DNA from: Halobacteriovorax vibrionivorans
GTDB taxonomy: Bacteria > Bdellovibrionota > Bacteriovoracia > Bacteriovoracales > Bacteriovoracaceae
Reading direction: 5' to 3'
NCBI RefSeq assembly: GCF_003346865.1
Contig: NZ_QDKL01000002.1
Coordinates: 868,001 to 932,000 of the forward strand
DNA length: 64,000 nucleotides
Positions within the stretch are counted from its first letter, which is position 1. Each line of letters begins with the position of its first letter. A model generated the notes under the pieces. The model did no database searches and had not been told where the DNA came from. It was given only the letters and a program-made list of their open reading frames with translations. Both the position numbers and the translations under genes were made by a program. This document shows positions 26,793 through 34,948 of this stretch, one piece after another.

Positions 26793-27677
26793 ATGGGGAT
26801 TTTCCATATGATGGACAAATGGGTCAAACTTGAAAATTTAATCAATGGGCTTTTAATTAAGCTTGTTAACTTCTTTAAGAAGTTAACGCCCAATAGTTTC
26901 AAAAATACATACCTTGGAGTTAAGAAATCTATTAGTAAATTCTTTGCAACCTTTGCAAAGATCCCTCTTTTATTTAAAGAAAATGGAAAACGTTGGTTTA
27001 TGGCAAAGCTTGCCATCATTATCAGTTTTCTAATGGCCAAGAAAGAGTCTGCGGCGAAACTAGTAGCATCTCTAAAAGGCTTTAAGTTAACGGGAGAGCT
27101 TCCTCTCCTAATGTATAAAAGTACACAGCAATTTGTATCAAAGAATATTGTCGCAAAAGTTGCTGCACTATCTCCAGCAAAAGCAGTAGGTCTTACTTGT
27201 ACCCTTACAGTCTTTTCACTTGGAGGAATTTCTGTTTATCAAAATGTAAAAGAAATTGCTGATAAAACATCCCCAAAGCAAGTTAGAAAAATTGCAAGTG
27301 TATCTAAAGAAGACAAAGAAAGATGGGGAAGAACAAGATTTCGCAATATTCAAAAACAACGAATCTTTCTAAGGAATGTCTATATTCCAATTTATATCAA
27401 GAATAGAAATGGAATGAAGAACTTACAAATTGATGTTTCACTTAAAACTAATAATCGCTACACCGCTCGTTACTTCTACAAGCCAGAAAACGAGATCATG
27501 ATACGCGATCGATTAAACTCTTCTCTCCAGGCCGTCGTACCTAACTTTCCTCTCGAACCAGAGGGAAAGAAGATTATTAAGGAAAAAATTCGCAGAGAAG
27601 TTAATCATCTCATAGAAGACTTAAAGATCGAAGGCCGTGTCGATGAAGTATTCATTCACTCAATTTTAAATGGCTAG
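26793..27677 (+). CDS. membrane protein with FliL-like C-terminal domain
   Basis: A 294-residue protein not clearly in a named family. The first 130 residues are basic and amphipathic with hydrophobic patches, and AVGLTCTLTVFSLGGISVY (about 131-149) is the clearest membrane helix. The C-terminal 110 residues follow the FliL pattern: NVYIPIYIK strand, NEIMIRDRLNSSLQA helix, EGKKIIKEKIRREVNHLI helix, then VDEVFIHSIL. FliL binds the flagellar stator. GAGA stands before the ATG, and a sigma-28-like -10 lies just upstream. The long basic N-terminus is unlike ordinary FliL. It overlaps the convergent sigma-54 activator gene by 12 bases. Confidence 0.55.
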   Translation: MGIFHMMDKWVKLENLINGLLIKLVNFFKKLTPNSFKNTYLGVKKSISKFFATFAKIPLLFKENGKRWFMAKLAIIISFLMAKKESAAKLVASLKGFKLTGELPLLMYKSTQQFVSKNIVAKVAALSPAKAVGLTCTLTVFSLGGISVYQNVKEIADKTSPKQVRKIASVSKEDKERWGRTRFRNIQKQRIFLRNVYIPIYIKNRNGMKNLQIDVSLKTNNRYTARYFYKPENEIMIRDRLNSSLQAVVPNFPLEPEGKKIIKEKIRREVNHLIEDLKIEGRVDEVFIHSILNG

Positions 27678-28940
27678 AACGGAACGAACGGTCTGATCTG
27701 ATACCTTCAATAACTTTGATGTCGCCTTTACATTTTGATGACAACGATTATAAACCTTTAAAAAGTACTGATATTTAAGTTCTCGATAACTCGGAAGATT
27801 TTCTTCGATATCTGAAACGAGATTACTTTTACAAGTAAGCTTCAAAAGTGCTTCATCAATTTCACAATATGTTAGTAAACTTCCCTTTGATTTAATTTTC
27901 TTCTTTTTTATATGAGCATTGATTTGTCTTATATTACCAGGCCATTCATATCCATGATAAAAACTTTTCAATTTAGGATGAATTGTAATTCCAAATTTCA
28001 TCTCATATGAATCTAGAATATCTTGTAGCCTGTCTTTATTTTTACGAAGAGGCTTTAAGAAAATAGTTTCCTCAGAACTGATTCGATAATAGAAGTCTCT
28101 GCGCATCTCTCCCTTATTCACTAAGTTTAATAAATCTTGACCAGAAGAAACAATAAGACGAGTTTTCACATATTGTGGTTGATTCTCTCCAACAGGATAA
28201 TAGAGCCCATCATCGAGAAAGAGTAGCAATTTAGTTTGCAGCTCTTTTGATATCGAATCAATCTCATCTAAAAAAAGAGTTCCTCCATTAGCACGTTTTA
28301 ATGCTCCATCCTTATCATTTACTGCTCCAGTAAAAGACCCTTTTCGATGGCCAAATAATTCTGATTCAAGAGTTCCTTTTCCAAAGGCACTTAGATTTAA
28401 ATGAACAAACTCCCCTTTAACTTGGCTTTCTTCATGTAGTTTTTTGGCCAGAAATGATTTTCCTGTTCCCGTTTCACCTTCAATTAAAACATTAAGACTG
28501 GGATGAATTGAGTTAATTAATTCTGAATGAGAGCGATCATAGGAATCACAATTTATTGGAGCCTTAATCTTAAGTTTATTGCGGCCAATAATAACTTCAT
28601 CTCCAATTCTTAGATATGCATGAGAAGTATAAACACCATTGACCTTTATAAGATTTCCTCCCTTTTGATTACATGAAATACTGTAAATATCCCCAATATT
28701 TGTTGGAATTAAACTAATGCGAAATTTAACTTCAAGACCTTCATCAGGATTTATTAATTTAGGTAAAGTGATACTTGTGGCCGAAATAATCAGATCCTGA
28801 CCACTTAAAACCAGATCATACCTTGTTCTCTTGAGCTCAATACGCCTCTTTCGTCCAAAAAGTGGTGTAATTTCTATATGATGGCCGAAATGGCAAAATG
28901 TATCTTTTACAAGCTTATCTAACTTTGGTACTTCTATCAT
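27666..28940 (-). CDS. sigma-54-dependent activator with FHA-like N-terminus
   Basis: A 424-residue enhancer-binding protein. The first 130 residues resemble an FHA phosphopeptide-binding domain (GGNLIKVNGVYTSHAYLRIG, DEVIIGRNKLKI) instead of a receiver. The AAA+ domain (about 145-345) has GETGTGKS (Walker A), ESELFGHRKGSFTGA and GGTLFLDEID (Walker B), with MRRDFYYRI supplying the arginine fingers. The sigma-54 contact loop is GSFTGA rather than GAFTGA. A Fis-type helix-turn-helix ends the protein (NVKATSKLLKVSDQTVRSVL). It probably activates from a kinase/phosphopeptide signal; targets unknown. It is divergent from engB and overlaps the FliL-like gene. Confidence 0.88.
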   Translation of the reverse strand: MIEVPKLDKLVKDTFCHFGHHIEITPLFGRKRRIELKRTRYDLVLSGQDLIISATSITLPKLINPDEGLEVKFRISLIPTNIGDIYSISCNQKGGNLIKVNGVYTSHAYLRIGDEVIIGRNKLKIKAPINCDSYDRSHSELINSIHPSLNVLIEGETGTGKSFLAKKLHEESQVKGEFVHLNLSAFGKGTLESELFGHRKGSFTGAVNDKDGALKRANGGTLFLDEIDSISKELQTKLLLFLDDGLYYPVGENQPQYVKTRLIVSSGQDLLNLVNKGEMRRDFYYRISSEETIFLKPLRKNKDRLQDILDSYEMKFGITIHPKLKSFYHGYEWPGNIRQINAHIKKKKIKSKGSLLTYCEIDEALLKLTCKSNLVSDIEENLPSYRELKYQYFLKVYNRCHQNVKATSKLLKVSDQTVRSVLAI

Positions 28941-28993
28941 GATATAACTCCTTGGAAATTAAGCACACTATAAATAATTGGAAGATAAAAGAT

Positions 28994-29671
28994 ATGGAAT
29001 ATAAAGTTGCCAGAGGTACTACAAAATTCAAATACGGAATGACTGATTCAAATCAATTAGTTGAATGGTTAAATGAAGAAAAACCAATTGGAGTAAGCTT
29101 TATTGGGCGCTCTAATGCAGGAAAATCTTCAACTATCAATTCTCTTTTTGGAAAGAATACAGCAGTTACTTCAAAAACTCCTGGTCGAACTCGACAAGTA
29201 AATATCTTTTCGTTTCAACTTGAAAAGGAAGGAAAACCTGTTGAGGACTTACCTCCATTTTACCTCTTTGACCTTCCTGGATATGGACATGCAAAAGTTT
29301 CTAAAGACATGAGTGCACAGTGGGCCCATCTAATGGATGAGTTCTTTAGAAATTGTGGTGATCAGAATCTAATGCTTAATCTTCAAGATGCTAGACACCC
29401 AAATCAAAAAGCAGACCTCGTCTTTAGAGATTACCTTGCTCCTTTTGGGCATGAAGCATTTTTACTATTTAACAAATTAGATAAGCTAAAAACTCAAAAA
29501 GAAAGAGCGGCGCTTAATAAATTAAAGCCAGAGATCTTTAAGCAACATAAATGGGTTTCGCAAATTCACTTTATTTCGGCATTAAAAGGCAAAGGTCTTC
29601 CTCAACTAGAAGATGCCATTGTAAATTATCTACTCTTACAAAATGAGCTTAATAAGCAAGCTTCAATGTAA
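28994..29671 (+). CDS. engB: EngB/YsxC ribosome-assembly GTPase
   Basis: An essential-type GTPase of about 225 residues used in 50S subunit assembly. G1 GRSNAGKSS, G2 SKTPGRTRQVN, G3 DLPGYG, G4 NKLDK and the SALKG G5 loop are all present. The frame can be extended to TTG 28952, but TATAAA at about 28975 and the GGAAGA ribosome site favour ATG 28994. It is divergent from the sigma-54 activator gene and convergent with a small coiled-coil gene seven bases beyond its stop. Confidence 0.93.
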   Translation: MEYKVARGTTKFKYGMTDSNQLVEWLNEEKPIGVSFIGRSNAGKSSTINSLFGKNTAVTSKTPGRTRQVNIFSFQLEKEGKPVEDLPPFYLFDLPGYGHAKVSKDMSAQWAHLMDEFFRNCGDQNLMLNLQDARHPNQKADLVFRDYLAPFGHEAFLLFNKLDKLKTQKERAALNKLKPEIFKQHKWVSQIHFISALKGKGLPQLEDAIVNYLLLQNELNKQASM

Positions 29672-29677
29672 GAAAGA

Positions 29678-29968
29678 TTATTTCTTAGATTTAATTTTTG
29701 AGACATCTTTTTCCATAAGATCGAGCTGATTTTCGTACTCTTCAATTTCTTTTAAGAGTTCATTAACTCTTGGATTTTCCCACTCTAATATTCCACTACG
29801 AAGATGTTTAGCGGCAAGCTGGCCAAGTTCTTGATACTTCTCATTGAGAGCTGCATTAGTATGAGAAGCAGTAAGCATTTTCTTACCAATAACAGTAGCT
29901 TTTGACAGTTCCTGAGAGCAGTCATCAACTATTCTCTTAATCTTGGTTTTCCATTCCTCTTTTTGCAT
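29678..29968 (-). CDS. small coiled-coil protein, unknown
   Basis: A 96-residue soluble, charged protein without Cys clusters or a signal peptide. The last 35 residues (ELLKEIEEYENQLDLMEKDV) should form a coiled coil; the N-terminal part is also helical. No family is recognised. It is a single gene convergent with engB. Composition and codon use match its neighbours, and the ATG start is intact, so it is likely a real gene. A structural or adaptor role is all that the sequence suggests. Confidence 0.6.
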   Translation of the reverse strand: MQKEEWKTKIKRIVDDCSQELSKATVIGKKMLTASHTNAALNEKYQELGQLAAKHLRSGILEWENPRVNELLKEIEEYENQLDLMEKDVSKIKSKK

Positions 29969-30044
29969 AATTCACTCTTTCAGATAGAATAAAGTAAGGG
30001 TTTCCCCAATAATTGTTATAGCAACATCTTACAAAAAGTTGAGT

Positions 30045-30959
30045 ATGATTTCATTAGATTTTTTCACTAAAAAATTCATTAGTTTTGAACAAGTTCTTGA
30101 AAAAAAGCTCTCAGCTTACTTAGAGATGCTTACCAGTAAAGAAAAAGAACAAGTTGAGAAATCTTATCAAGCACTTCTTGAAAAATACGGTGAAAATGAA
30201 GATCCTTGGGGACTAAATATCCCAAAGGCCAGAAAGAGTATCGAAATACTCTACGCCATATATCAGCATTATTTTAAAGTACGCTTCTTTGGTAAAGAAA
30301 ATATTAAAGACGAACATTATATGGTTATCTCAAACCACTCAGGACAAATCGCTATTGATGGCCTACTAATAGGCTGTGCCTTTGCTTTTGAAGTTGATAA
30401 ACCAAGAGTTTTAAGGCCAATGGTAGAGAGGTTTTTTACAGCACTTCCCTTTATAAATAAGTGGTCTGCTGAGTGCGGAGCAGTCTTAGGTGACCGCGAT
30501 AATTGCCTAAATCTTTTAAAACGAAAAGAATCTCTACTCATCTTCCCAGAAGGTGTTCGTGGAGTATCAAAGAGTACCAGTGACTTTTACAAACTTCAGG
30601 ACTTTACAACAGGGTTTTATCGTATGGCCCTTAAAAGCGGAGTTAAAATACTTCCTGTTGCAGTCGTTGGAGCTGAAGAAGTTTTCCCTTATGTATATCA
30701 AGCTAAAGGGATTGCCCAAGCACTTAATCTTCCCGCATTACCCATAAGTGCCAATTACTTTCCTCTACCTTCTCCTATCGATATTCATGTCGGTAAACCA
30801 ATAGAGCTTCCAACTGATATTAATTCAGAAAGTGAAGACCATTTGATCACACCACATATAAGAGAGATTGAAAGAACAATTCAAGAGATGATTAATGAGG
30901 GAAGAGAAAAAAGAAGACCTTGGATCTTCTCAAAAGATCAAAAAAAGGATGCAAATTAA
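30045..30959 (+). CDS. PlsC-type lysophospholipid acyltransferase
   Basis: A protein of about 304 residues with the acyltransferase-1 fold. MVISNHSGQIAIDG is the His...Asp catalytic block (seven-residue step from His to Asp, as in related acyltransferases with NHSGQ). IFPEGVRGVSKS is the glycerol-phosphate binding block, and VKILPVAVVG the third. There is no signal peptide; membrane attachment is probably peripheral. The start is ATG 30045; TTG at 30039 is possible and no ribosome site is clear. Its stop overlaps the next gene's start (TAATG), so the two form a coupled pair in lipid-type metabolism. Confidence 0.83.
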   Translation: MISLDFFTKKFISFEQVLEKKLSAYLEMLTSKEKEQVEKSYQALLEKYGENEDPWGLNIPKARKSIEILYAIYQHYFKVRFFGKENIKDEHYMVISNHSGQIAIDGLLIGCAFAFEVDKPRVLRPMVERFFTALPFINKWSAECGAVLGDRDNCLNLLKRKESLLIFPEGVRGVSKSTSDFYKLQDFTTGFYRMALKSGVKILPVAVVGAEEVFPYVYQAKGIAQALNLPALPISANYFPLPSPIDIHVGKPIELPTDINSESEDHLITPHIREIERTIQEMINEGREKRRPWIFSKDQKKDAN

Positions 30960-31909
30960 TGAACAAGCAACCTTCAATTCTTATCATTGGTGCCGCTGGT
31001 GGACTTGCCAATATTCTATGTGGAATACTGTCAAAACGCAGAAGTGAATGTCGTGTCATAGGGATCGATACAAGGGCCTTAAAAAATGATATCGACTTTG
31101 AGAACTTCTCTTTTGAAAGAATGAGATATACTCGAAGAAATTTTGAGAAGCTTTTTAGAGAAAATAAATTCGATGCCATCTATCAACTTGGACGTCTCAC
31201 CCCTCCAGGTGGAACAATTGAACAACGCCTAAGTTTTAGTCTCGTCAATACAAATAAGGTTTTAGAATTAGCACAGAAAAATAAAGTAAAGAAATATATC
31301 CTATTAAGCTCGTATCATGTTTATGGAGCACTTGCAGATAATCCAGTTTTTATTACTGAAGACTTCCCTCTTAGAGCAAGTATCAAACACTCAGAATTAA
31401 GAGATGTTACTGAAGTTGATGCTCTATGTACGAACTGGATGTGGAAAAATCAAGATTCTATTGAGACTGTTGTGCTAAGGCCATGTAATATTATTGGGCC
31501 TCAAATTGATAATACAATCACAAAGTACCTAACATCACATATGACACCTGTTCCAATTGACTTTAATCCGATTCTTCAATTCATTCACGAATATGATATG
31601 GCCAATATATTGTTTGAAACATTAGATAAAGTTCCAACAGGTGTATATAATGTTGCTCCAGACCAAACAATCTCCTTACAAGAAGCAAAGAAAATCATCG
31701 GTACAAAGAATATCCCATTTCCTATATTCACTGTAGGAGTGGTTTCTAAAGTATTTAAAAAGCTATGGACATTTCCGGGGTACTTTTTAGACTTTCTTAT
31801 GTATTCATGTGTTATTGATAATTCTAAGATTCAAAAATATATTTCAAAAGATATTTTCAAATACGATACGAAAAAGACTTTATCGCTATTAAGAAAGCCC
31901 CTCCCTTAA
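30959..31909 (+). CDS. extended short-chain dehydrogenase/epimerase-like protein
   Basis: A 316-residue Rossmann protein: SILIIGAAGGLANIL is the nucleotide-binding loop, ILLSSYHVYG the usual Ser region and VVLRPCNIIGP the substrate loop of NAD-dependent epimerases/dehydratases. At the place where the catalytic YxxxK is expected, the sequence reads SELRDVTEVDAL, with no Tyr/Lys pair, so it may bind a nucleotide without classical catalysis. The start at 30959 overlaps the acyltransferase stop (TAATG) and has AGGA upstream. Role likely tied to that acyltransferase. Confidence 0.78.
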   Translation: MNKQPSILIIGAAGGLANILCGILSKRRSECRVIGIDTRALKNDIDFENFSFERMRYTRRNFEKLFRENKFDAIYQLGRLTPPGGTIEQRLSFSLVNTNKVLELAQKNKVKKYILLSSYHVYGALADNPVFITEDFPLRASIKHSELRDVTEVDALCTNWMWKNQDSIETVVLRPCNIIGPQIDNTITKYLTSHMTPVPIDFNPILQFIHEYDMANILFETLDKVPTGVYNVAPDQTISLQEAKKIIGTKNIPFPIFTVGVVSKVFKKLWTFPGYFLDFLMYSCVIDNSKIQKYISKDIFKYDTKKTLSLLRKPLP

Positions 31910-31922
31910 AAAAGGAAGGAGC
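31897..31922 (-). terminator. hairpin at the end of the convergent 31.9 kb genes
   Basis: On the minus strand GCTCCTTCCTT-TTTT-AAGGGAGGGGC forms an 11-bp stem with two G-T pairs, starting nine bases after the alkylsulfatase-like stop and overlapping the end of the dehydrogenase-like gene. The following T-run is weak. Confidence 0.45.
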
Positions 31923-31930
31923 TATAAAGT

Positions 31931-33838
31931 TTAGTCTTCTTGCTCACTCGCAATTGAGCGCTCAACAAGCTGCTTAAGTGCTGGATCATTTTGCCAATCA
32001 TAAATCATATCAAATTTAGAGAAAGCAGAGATCGCTTTTTCATTAGAACCTTCTGTCACAGAAACGAGGTCCTGCTGAATCAAATTCTCAACATTATCGA
32101 GATTATTATATATACTCGCCCATACTTCAGGCTTCATTCTTAATTCGACAGTTTTTTCCTTTTCGATTCTCTTTTGATCATCAACAAAGTCAACAACTGC
32201 ATTTCTAATATTTAGTCCATATTTCATACCGTTGCCAAAATCCAGAGAAATAAATTCTCTAGCTCCTACTGACTGCTCTGGATTAATTCTAATCCTAAAG
32301 TAGTTCACAAAGTCACCAACATTATTAACAACTTGAGTTTTATCTGCTGGTGCATTCTTAATTATTGCAGCTTTACCTTCAGCTTCTCTTGCTTGGCTAA
32401 GGGCCCAGCTTCGAGCTGTCGTCGCAAGACTTCTATATCCAATTTCATTGAGACAATTTGCCTTAATCTTACGATTATCCTTACTGTCATTAACATCCAC
32501 TAAATATCGTGCTAATTGGCAAGACCACTGGTAATCACCATCACGATAAGCCTTATCTGCAAGATACTTAACACGTGCTTCCCCACCCATAGAAATTACC
32601 ATACGGTTAGCTTCATCTTTTGGGTGAAGCTTAAATAGAGTTGTCGCATCACGATTGAATTGACCAAAGATTGCTGTAAAAATACGAGGGGCCATTGTCG
32701 AAATTGGGCCATAGTTTTGAATCAATGTCGCTTCTTCTGAAAGATATTCAGGAAGTTTTACAAAATAGCGAAGTTCATCAGGCCCCATACCAAGAGCAAT
32801 ACCCTTGAGAGTTTGATCAAGAACATAAGACAGGCCATCTTGATAATTTTGTAATCTTTGTGCAACTTTCTCTGCTCCAACAACACTTGTCGAATGTGTA
32901 CTCATAAGAACTTCAGGCTTTAATTTTTTGATTAACTCAACTGACTGTTTCCATCCTAATGGATTTCGATAACGTCCACCACGCAGACTATAAATATTTG
33001 GGTACCAGCCCCACATGACATTATTTAAAACTGCCTTCTTAGATGGGATATGTACGAGAACTTGATTATTAGTGTCAGTTCCAACTCCTTCTGTATAAAA
33101 GACCATCTGAATTCCAGCCACTGTTAATTTTTGACCATCTTTAACGGGAGTATTTACAGGTACAAATCCAGAGGCTCCTGGAATAATGGTATTTTTAAAT
33201 CTGGCATCAGGACCTGAGTCTGGAAGATAGAGATTAAATTGTTCAACTGATCTTGCCATAAGAACACCTCCAACCTCTGGATGAAGAGTTGAAACTCCTC
33301 CAGTAGTTAGCATTTCTTTATTTGTATCCGGATGGCCGATGATTCGAATCCTTGAATTTCCACGCTTCTTTTCTTCATCAACAATATACTTAGTACCAAG
33401 TGCATAATGTTCATGAGAATAGATAATGGCCTTAACAGGATAATTTGTGACCTTTCTCATTTCACTATAGAACTGTTTTGCGTCATGGGCATTATCTCCA
33501 GTATCATAGATAATGACTCCACCCTTGCCTACAATGAAATGCGAGTTTACAATACTCTCACTTCCAATAGTGTAAAGACCGTTTCCTAAGTTGACTGTTG
33601 TCAACTTATCATAAGAGCCTCTCTTCTCACTTTCTGATGGAAGATTTAAATAATCTTTTGTCTCTTGAGTGACTTTGGCTCCATTTTCAAGTGATACAAG
33701 TTTATCTTCTTTAGCATTCATCATTGGGTTTTTAAAATACTGCTTGGTTTCAGTGAATGCCGTCGACATGACACTTGTGCCTCGTCCAACAAAGAATGAG
33801 ATTAGGCATAAAAATACAATTGCAAATCCTAGTTTCAT
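31931..33838 (-). CDS. alkylsulfatase-like metallo-beta-lactamase-fold protein, degenerate metal site
   Basis: A 635-residue exported or membrane-anchored protein with the full SdsA1/linear alkylsulfatase architecture: MBL domain (about 80-320), alkylsulfatase dimerisation domain (about 330-470) and SCP2-like C-terminal domain (about 510-630). The entry LYTIGSESIVNSHFIVGKGG and the IYSLRG segment fit the family. The metal motif HxHxDH, however, reads SHEHYALG (His142, His144, Ala146, Leu147), and the TDTNNQ and VLNNVMWGW stretches lack the usual two Glu ligands. It is unlikely to bind two zinc ions in the standard way. There is no frameshift, so it looks like a maintained, altered-function homologue. 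Confidence 0.82.
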   Translation of the reverse strand: MKLGFAIVFLCLISFFVGRGTSVMSTAFTETKQYFKNPMMNAKEDKLVSLENGAKVTQETKDYLNLPSESEKRGSYDKLTTVNLGNGLYTIGSESIVNSHFIVGKGGVIIYDTGDNAHDAKQFYSEMRKVTNYPVKAIIYSHEHYALGTKYIVDEEKKRGNSRIRIIGHPDTNKEMLTTGGVSTLHPEVGGVLMARSVEQFNLYLPDSGPDARFKNTIIPGASGFVPVNTPVKDGQKLTVAGIQMVFYTEGVGTDTNNQVLVHIPSKKAVLNNVMWGWYPNIYSLRGGRYRNPLGWKQSVELIKKLKPEVLMSTHSTSVVGAEKVAQRLQNYQDGLSYVLDQTLKGIALGMGPDELRYFVKLPEYLSEEATLIQNYGPISTMAPRIFTAIFGQFNRDATTLFKLHPKDEANRMVISMGGEARVKYLADKAYRDGDYQWSCQLARYLVDVNDSKDNRKIKANCLNEIGYRSLATTARSWALSQAREAEGKAAIIKNAPADKTQVVNNVGDFVNYFRIRINPEQSVGAREFISLDFGNGMKYGLNIRNAVVDFVDDQKRIEKEKTVELRMKPEVWASIYNNLDNVENLIQQDLVSVTEGSNEKAISAFSKFDMIYDWQNDPALKQLVERSIASEQED

Positions 33839-34050
33839 AACTTTTCCTTTTTTATAGTTACGTAAACTTTTTCGGAACTGTATTCACATGTAATAAGTTA
33901 AGAAAGGTAAATTATTAAATGAAGGTTTTTTATTTTAAAACAACATTATTAAAAACCCAGCCATGGCGCATGGCACAAATAAAGACTAATAATATTAATA
34001 ATTGACTGATATTTCATATATGAATAGACTTATAACTCACGTATCTCTAT

Positions 34051-34136
34051 GCCTTGGTGGTGGAATGGTAGACACGACGGATTCAAAATCCGTTGCTAGC
34101 AATAGCGTGCGAGTTCAAGTCTCGCCCGAGGCACCA
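34051..34136 (+). tRNA. tRNA-Leu (anticodon CAA)
   Basis: A complete class II tRNA. The acceptor stem GCCTTGG pairs with CCGAGGC before a genome-encoded ACCA. The anticodon stem ACGGA/TCCGT holds loop TTCAAAA (anticodon CAA, reading UUG). A long variable arm (TGCTAGCAATAGCG) and the T-arm GCGAG-TTCAAGT-CTCGC follow. A terminator follows directly. Confidence 0.96.
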
Positions 34137-34138
34137 TA

Positions 34139-34169
34139 AAAAAAGACTAGCTTATGCTAGTCTTTTTTA
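34139..34169 (+). terminator. terminator of tRNA-Leu
   Basis: A-run, GACTAGC-TTAT-GCTAGTC stem and a six-base T-run immediately after the tRNA; by symmetry it may also end the minus-strand gene at 34179. Confidence 0.92.
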
Positions 34170-34178
34170 TTCTTATAA

Positions 34179-34829
34179 TTAATTTGGCCAAACAAAGTAT
34201 TTTAAAAGAGTTCTCTCTAAATTATCAAGATTAACTTCTGTAGATACTAGAAGCCTTCCATCTTTTTCAATAATATGCTCGCCAGACATTGTCACAGGAG
34301 AGATTCCAACTTCTAAGTTTGTAACATCCATGACAAATCCACTTTCTTTAATCTTTGCAATTACTGCTAAAACAAGATCCTTTCCTAGGTGAAACTCCTC
34401 TGTATTAGAGCTATTATGTAGGAAAAACAAAATTCCATCCTCTGTAACAGTATCAAACCTAAAATAGTCAAGAAGTACTCTTTCTAAAGTATCTTCATCA
34501 ATTGTAATTGAAACAAATAGCTTCCCATCCTTTAATACACTTAATCCTTCAGGCATCTTAACTGGTGTTATACCAATATCCAAAGTTGGTTGAATTGGTG
34601 TAAAGCCTTCATCAATGATTCCCTTAAGAACAGAGTTAACAAGTTCTCGTCCTCTTAAAAACTCTTTTACATTTGCTCCGTTATGAGCTGAATAATGTAT
34701 CTTTAATGATTTAACAGAGTCAGTCAGTGCGTATTCAACAGTATTTAAAATATCAGATGTTTGAGCACTAGCGCCTTGTGCAAATAGTAAATTTAATAAA
34801 AATAGTGTTGTTGTAAGAACTCTTTTCAT
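34179..34829 (-). CDS. secreted protein with two tandem ~80-residue repeats
   Basis: A 216-residue exported protein (signal peptide ending QGASA-Q). The mature part is a duplication: SAHNGANVKEFLRGRELVNS ... DIGITPVKMPEG ... KDGKLFVSITID ... LERVLLDYF is matched by LHNSSNTEEFHLGKDLVLAV ... EVGISPVTMSGE ... KDGRLLVSTEVN ... LERTLLKYF. Each unit looks alpha/beta. No known domain is recognised. The reading frame extends to ATG 34844, but GGAGGGG immediately precedes ATG 34829, which is the better start. It lies downstream of the 34949-37054 secreted protein on the same strand, with a terminator between them. Confidence 0.72.
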   Translation of the reverse strand: MKRVLTTTLFLLNLLFAQGASAQTSDILNTVEYALTDSVKSLKIHYSAHNGANVKEFLRGRELVNSVLKGIIDEGFTPIQPTLDIGITPVKMPEGLSVLKDGKLFVSITIDEDTLERVLLDYFRFDTVTEDGILFFLHNSSNTEEFHLGKDLVLAVIAKIKESGFVMDVTNLEVGISPVTMSGEHIIEKDGRLLVSTEVNLDNLERTLLKYFVWPN

Positions 34830-34923
34830 TTCCCCTCCATACAAGTTAATTAAAAAATTAGATGTACTTGTAGCAATAGAAAAAGACTCAGAGTACTTAA
34901 AGAAGGTTAATTGTAAGTAAAAA

Positions 34924-34946
34924 AAAGGCCCTAAAGTAGGGCCTTT
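34924..34946 (-). terminator. terminator of the 34949-37054 gene
   Basis: On the minus strand AAAGGCCCTA-CTT-TAGGGCCTTT followed by TTTTTA: a perfect 10-bp stem with a T-run just after the stop. Confidence 0.9.
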
Positions 34947-34948
34947 CT

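Noticed and set aside
28941..28993. Search for a sigma-54 promoter near the FHA-type activator
   Set aside because: No GG-N10-GC element was seen in the engB/activator gap; a sigma-70-like TATAAA fits engB better.
33919..34005. Short frame of 28 codons between the alkylsulfatase-like gene and tRNA-Leu
   Set aside because: Ribosome site too distant, no hydrophobic or domain pattern, and composition like intergenic DNA.
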